Assembly (NCBI GenBank): GCA_902775835.1
Contig: CACYNZ010000185.1
Location: 1 to 7,573, forward strand
Reading direction: 5' to 3'
DNA length: 7,573 bases
Origin: an uncultured Eubacteriales bacterium
GTDB taxonomy: Bacteria > Bacillota_A > Clostridia > Christensenellales > Aristaeellaceae
Each line of letters opens with the position of its first letter. Within the stretch, counting starts at the first letter, position 1. Below, piece by piece: positions 6,328 through 7,573 of this stretch. The notes under the pieces are model-generated. The model ran no database searches, had not been told where the DNA came from, and saw only the letters and a list, made by a program, of their open reading frames with translations. The translations under genes and the position numbers were made by a program.

Positions 6328-6358
6328 GTTATCTTCAGCGGCCTCTGCCGCGGATAAC
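6328..6358 (-). promoter_or_regulatory. Intercistronic hairpin before the binding-protein gene
   Basis: Outer arms GTTATC (6328-6333) and GATAAC (6353-6358) and inner arms GCGGC (6338-6342) and GCCGC (6347-6351) form a stem with a small asymmetric internal loop and a CTCT tip. It fills most of the gap between the permease and binding-protein genes. No T run follows on the minus strand, so a processing or stabilising hairpin that lets the binding protein outnumber the permease is more likely than a terminator. Confidence 0.5.
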
Positions 6359-6363
6359 CAGGA

Positions 6364-7284
6364 TCAGCCTTTCACGGCGCCGACCATGACGCCCTTGACG
6401 AAGTATTTCTGCAGGAAAGGATAGACGCAGATGATGGGAAGCGTGGCAAACATGATGCATGCCGACTGGAGCACCTCAGGCGTGCTGGTCACTTCAATGG
6501 CTTCGGACAGAGTTGCCGTCTGCGCTTCCGTGGCGGAGGCCACCAGCTGATACAGCTTGTACTGGATCATCTTCAGGCCTTCCTGGGTAATGTAGTACTT
6601 GTTGTCCGCATAGGAGTTCCAGCGGCCCACCGCATAGAACAGGGACAGCGTGGCCATAATGGGCATGGACAGAGGGAGCACAATCTGGAACAGGATCTGG
6701 AAGTTGCTGGCCCCGTCCAGGAATGCGGCTTCCTCCAGGCTGTCCGGGATGGTGCTCTGGAAGTAGTTCTTCATGATCAGCATGTTATAGGACGAATAGA
6801 TCAGCGGAAGAATCAGCACCCACATGGTATTGAGCATGTTCAGGTTCTTATAGAGCAGATACGTGGGAATCAGACCGGCGCTGAAGTACATGGGAATCAT
6901 GAGAATGACCGTCAGTACGGCTCTGCCCTTCAGACGCTTCTTGGAGAGCGGATAGGCTGCGCAGATACAGGTGATCATGCCCAGCACCGTGAAAATCAGC
7001 ACCAGCTCCACGCTGTAGAGGAAGGAATGCACCAGCGTTCCATCCTGGAAGATGGAGGTGTAGGCATCAAAGTTGAGTCCCTTGGGCCAGAGCACCACGG
7101 ATTTCTGCATGACTGCCGTATTGCTGGATACCGACTTGGCAGCCAGATGAATAAAGGGAAGAATACACGTAAGACACAGGATCACCAGAATCAGGATAAT
7201 CAGAAAATCACCGATGGAAAACTTCCGGATGGCGTGCGAGCCATCATTTACGGTATCAAATTCCTTGACCTTTTCCTTTGCCAT
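6364..7284 (-). CDS. Sugar ABC importer inner permease, LplC/YtcP-like
   Basis: This 306-residue membrane protein is one of two permease subunits of a CUT1-family sugar importer. Six membrane segments are visible near residues 26-46, 83-110, 122-142, 151-170, 200-220 and 272-290. The EAA loop that contacts the ATPase is at about 184-208 (EEAAFLDGASNF then VLPLSMP). The C-terminus KGVMVGAVKG is typical of LplC-type permeases. An in-frame ATG 57 bases earlier exists, but the start at 7284 is preferred because AAGGAGG (plus-strand 7293-7299) lies eight bases before it, and the earlier start would overlap the upstream gene and add a non-conserved Cys-rich stretch. It follows the LplB-like gene by 13 bases and precedes the binding-protein gene, so the three form one operon. 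No ATPase gene is in view. Confidence 0.92.
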   Translation of the reverse strand: MAKEKVKEFDTVNDGSHAIRKFSIGDFLIILILVILCLTCILPFIHLAAKSVSSNTAVMQKSVVLWPKGLNFDAYTSIFQDGTLVHSFLYSVELVLIFTVLGMITCICAAYPLSKKRLKGRAVLTVILMIPMYFSAGLIPTYLLYKNLNMLNTMWVLILPLIYSSYNMLIMKNYFQSTIPDSLEEAAFLDGASNFQILFQIVLPLSMPIMATLSLFYAVGRWNSYADNKYYITQEGLKMIQYKLYQLVASATEAQTATLSEAIEVTSTPEVLQSACIMFATLPIICVYPFLQKYFVKGVMVGAVKG

Positions 7285-7297
7285 GCCCGCCACCTCC

Positions 7298-7573
7298 TTA
7301 CAGCAGTCCGTCTTCGCCAAGGGCTTTGGCGAATCTGTCACTGATGAGCACCAGCATCAGCCCGACCAGTGACTGGAACAGACCCACAGCCGTTGCCATG
7401 GAGAATTTCGAGTTGGCCAGACCTTTCTCATAGATGTAGATGGCCAGCTGGTACTGATAATCCCTTACCTGTGTATTGGCAAACACATCCAGGCGTTCAT
7501 AGTTGCTCCCCATGAGCTTGCCCAGGTTCATGATCAGCAGCACCACGATGGTGGAACGGATGCCCGGCAGGGT
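7298..7573 (-). CDS. Sugar ABC importer permease, LplB-like, 3' end only
   Basis: The last 91 codons of a gene that runs off the right edge of the window are present, beginning TLPGIRSTIVVLLIMNLG. The string LPGIRSTIVVLLIMNLG, the IYIYEKGL segment, the ATAVGLFQS membrane segment and the ending ISDRFAKALGEDGLL are characteristic of the C-terminus of LplB-type permeases, which heterodimerise with LplC. The TAA stop (plus-strand 7298-7300) overlaps the ribosome binding site of the downstream permease gene, so translation of the two is probably coupled. The operon promoter and the upstream two thirds of this gene lie outside the window. Confidence 0.88.
   Translation of the reverse strand, partial: TLPGIRSTIVVLLIMNLGKLMGSNYERLDVFANTQVRDYQYQLAIYIYEKGLANSKFSMATAVGLFQSLVGLMLVLISDRFAKALGEDGLL

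Noticed and set aside
7285..7341. An upstream in-frame start for the LplC-like permease adding 19 residues
   Set aside because: It would overlap the upstream permease gene, adds a stretch not typical of the family, and lacks the good AAGGAGG spacing found before the ATG at 7284.

Overview
The window looks like chromosomal DNA of a Gram-positive-type anaerobe, most likely a gut or rumen clostridium. The grounds are strong AAGGAGG-type ribosome binding sites, an LplABC-type sugar ABC importer, and an intracellular GH43 glycosidase. The solute-binding protein has a Lys-Lys signal peptide that ends in a plain Ala-x-Ala site instead of a lipobox, a style I associate with some Clostridia. The assignment rests on these impressions only, since no marker gene is present.

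Layout: (1) Positions 1 to about 530 hold no convincing gene. They contain two perfect hairpin-forming inverted repeats and a good leftward promoter that would transcribe out of the window. (2) About 530-918 is a decayed second copy of the promoter and 5' part of the GH43 gene found intact further right. It has lost its start codon and ribosome binding site and carries stops and deletions, yet its promoter hexamers are unchanged. (3) 1039-3380 is a translationally coupled two-gene unit, a hotdog-fold acyl-CoA thioesterase and a full-length MsbA/BmrA-like ABC exporter half-transporter, closed by a hairpin terminator. (4) 3489-4584 is the intact GH43 gene with its own extended -10 promoter. (5) A bidirectional terminator at 4599-4638 separates it from a leftward operon. 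(6) 4667-7573 on the minus strand is that operon: the 3' end of an LplB-type permease gene, an LplC-type permease gene and the solute-binding protein gene, with an intercistronic hairpin before the last.

The right half reads as a small carbohydrate-use locus. The importer would bring in an oligosaccharide, and the signal-less GH43 enzyme would cleave arabinosyl or xylosyl residues from it in the cytoplasm. The importer's ATPase is not in the window; such systems commonly share a general MsmX-type ATPase encoded elsewhere. The thioesterase and exporter are not obviously part of this pathway.

The most interesting point is historical. The thioesterase-exporter pair sits between a dead and a live copy of the same glycosidase start region. 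The dead copy keeps its promoter, with no better one visible before the thioesterase, so that promoter may now serve the pair. I found no CRISPR array, RNA gene, mobile element or clearly new system.
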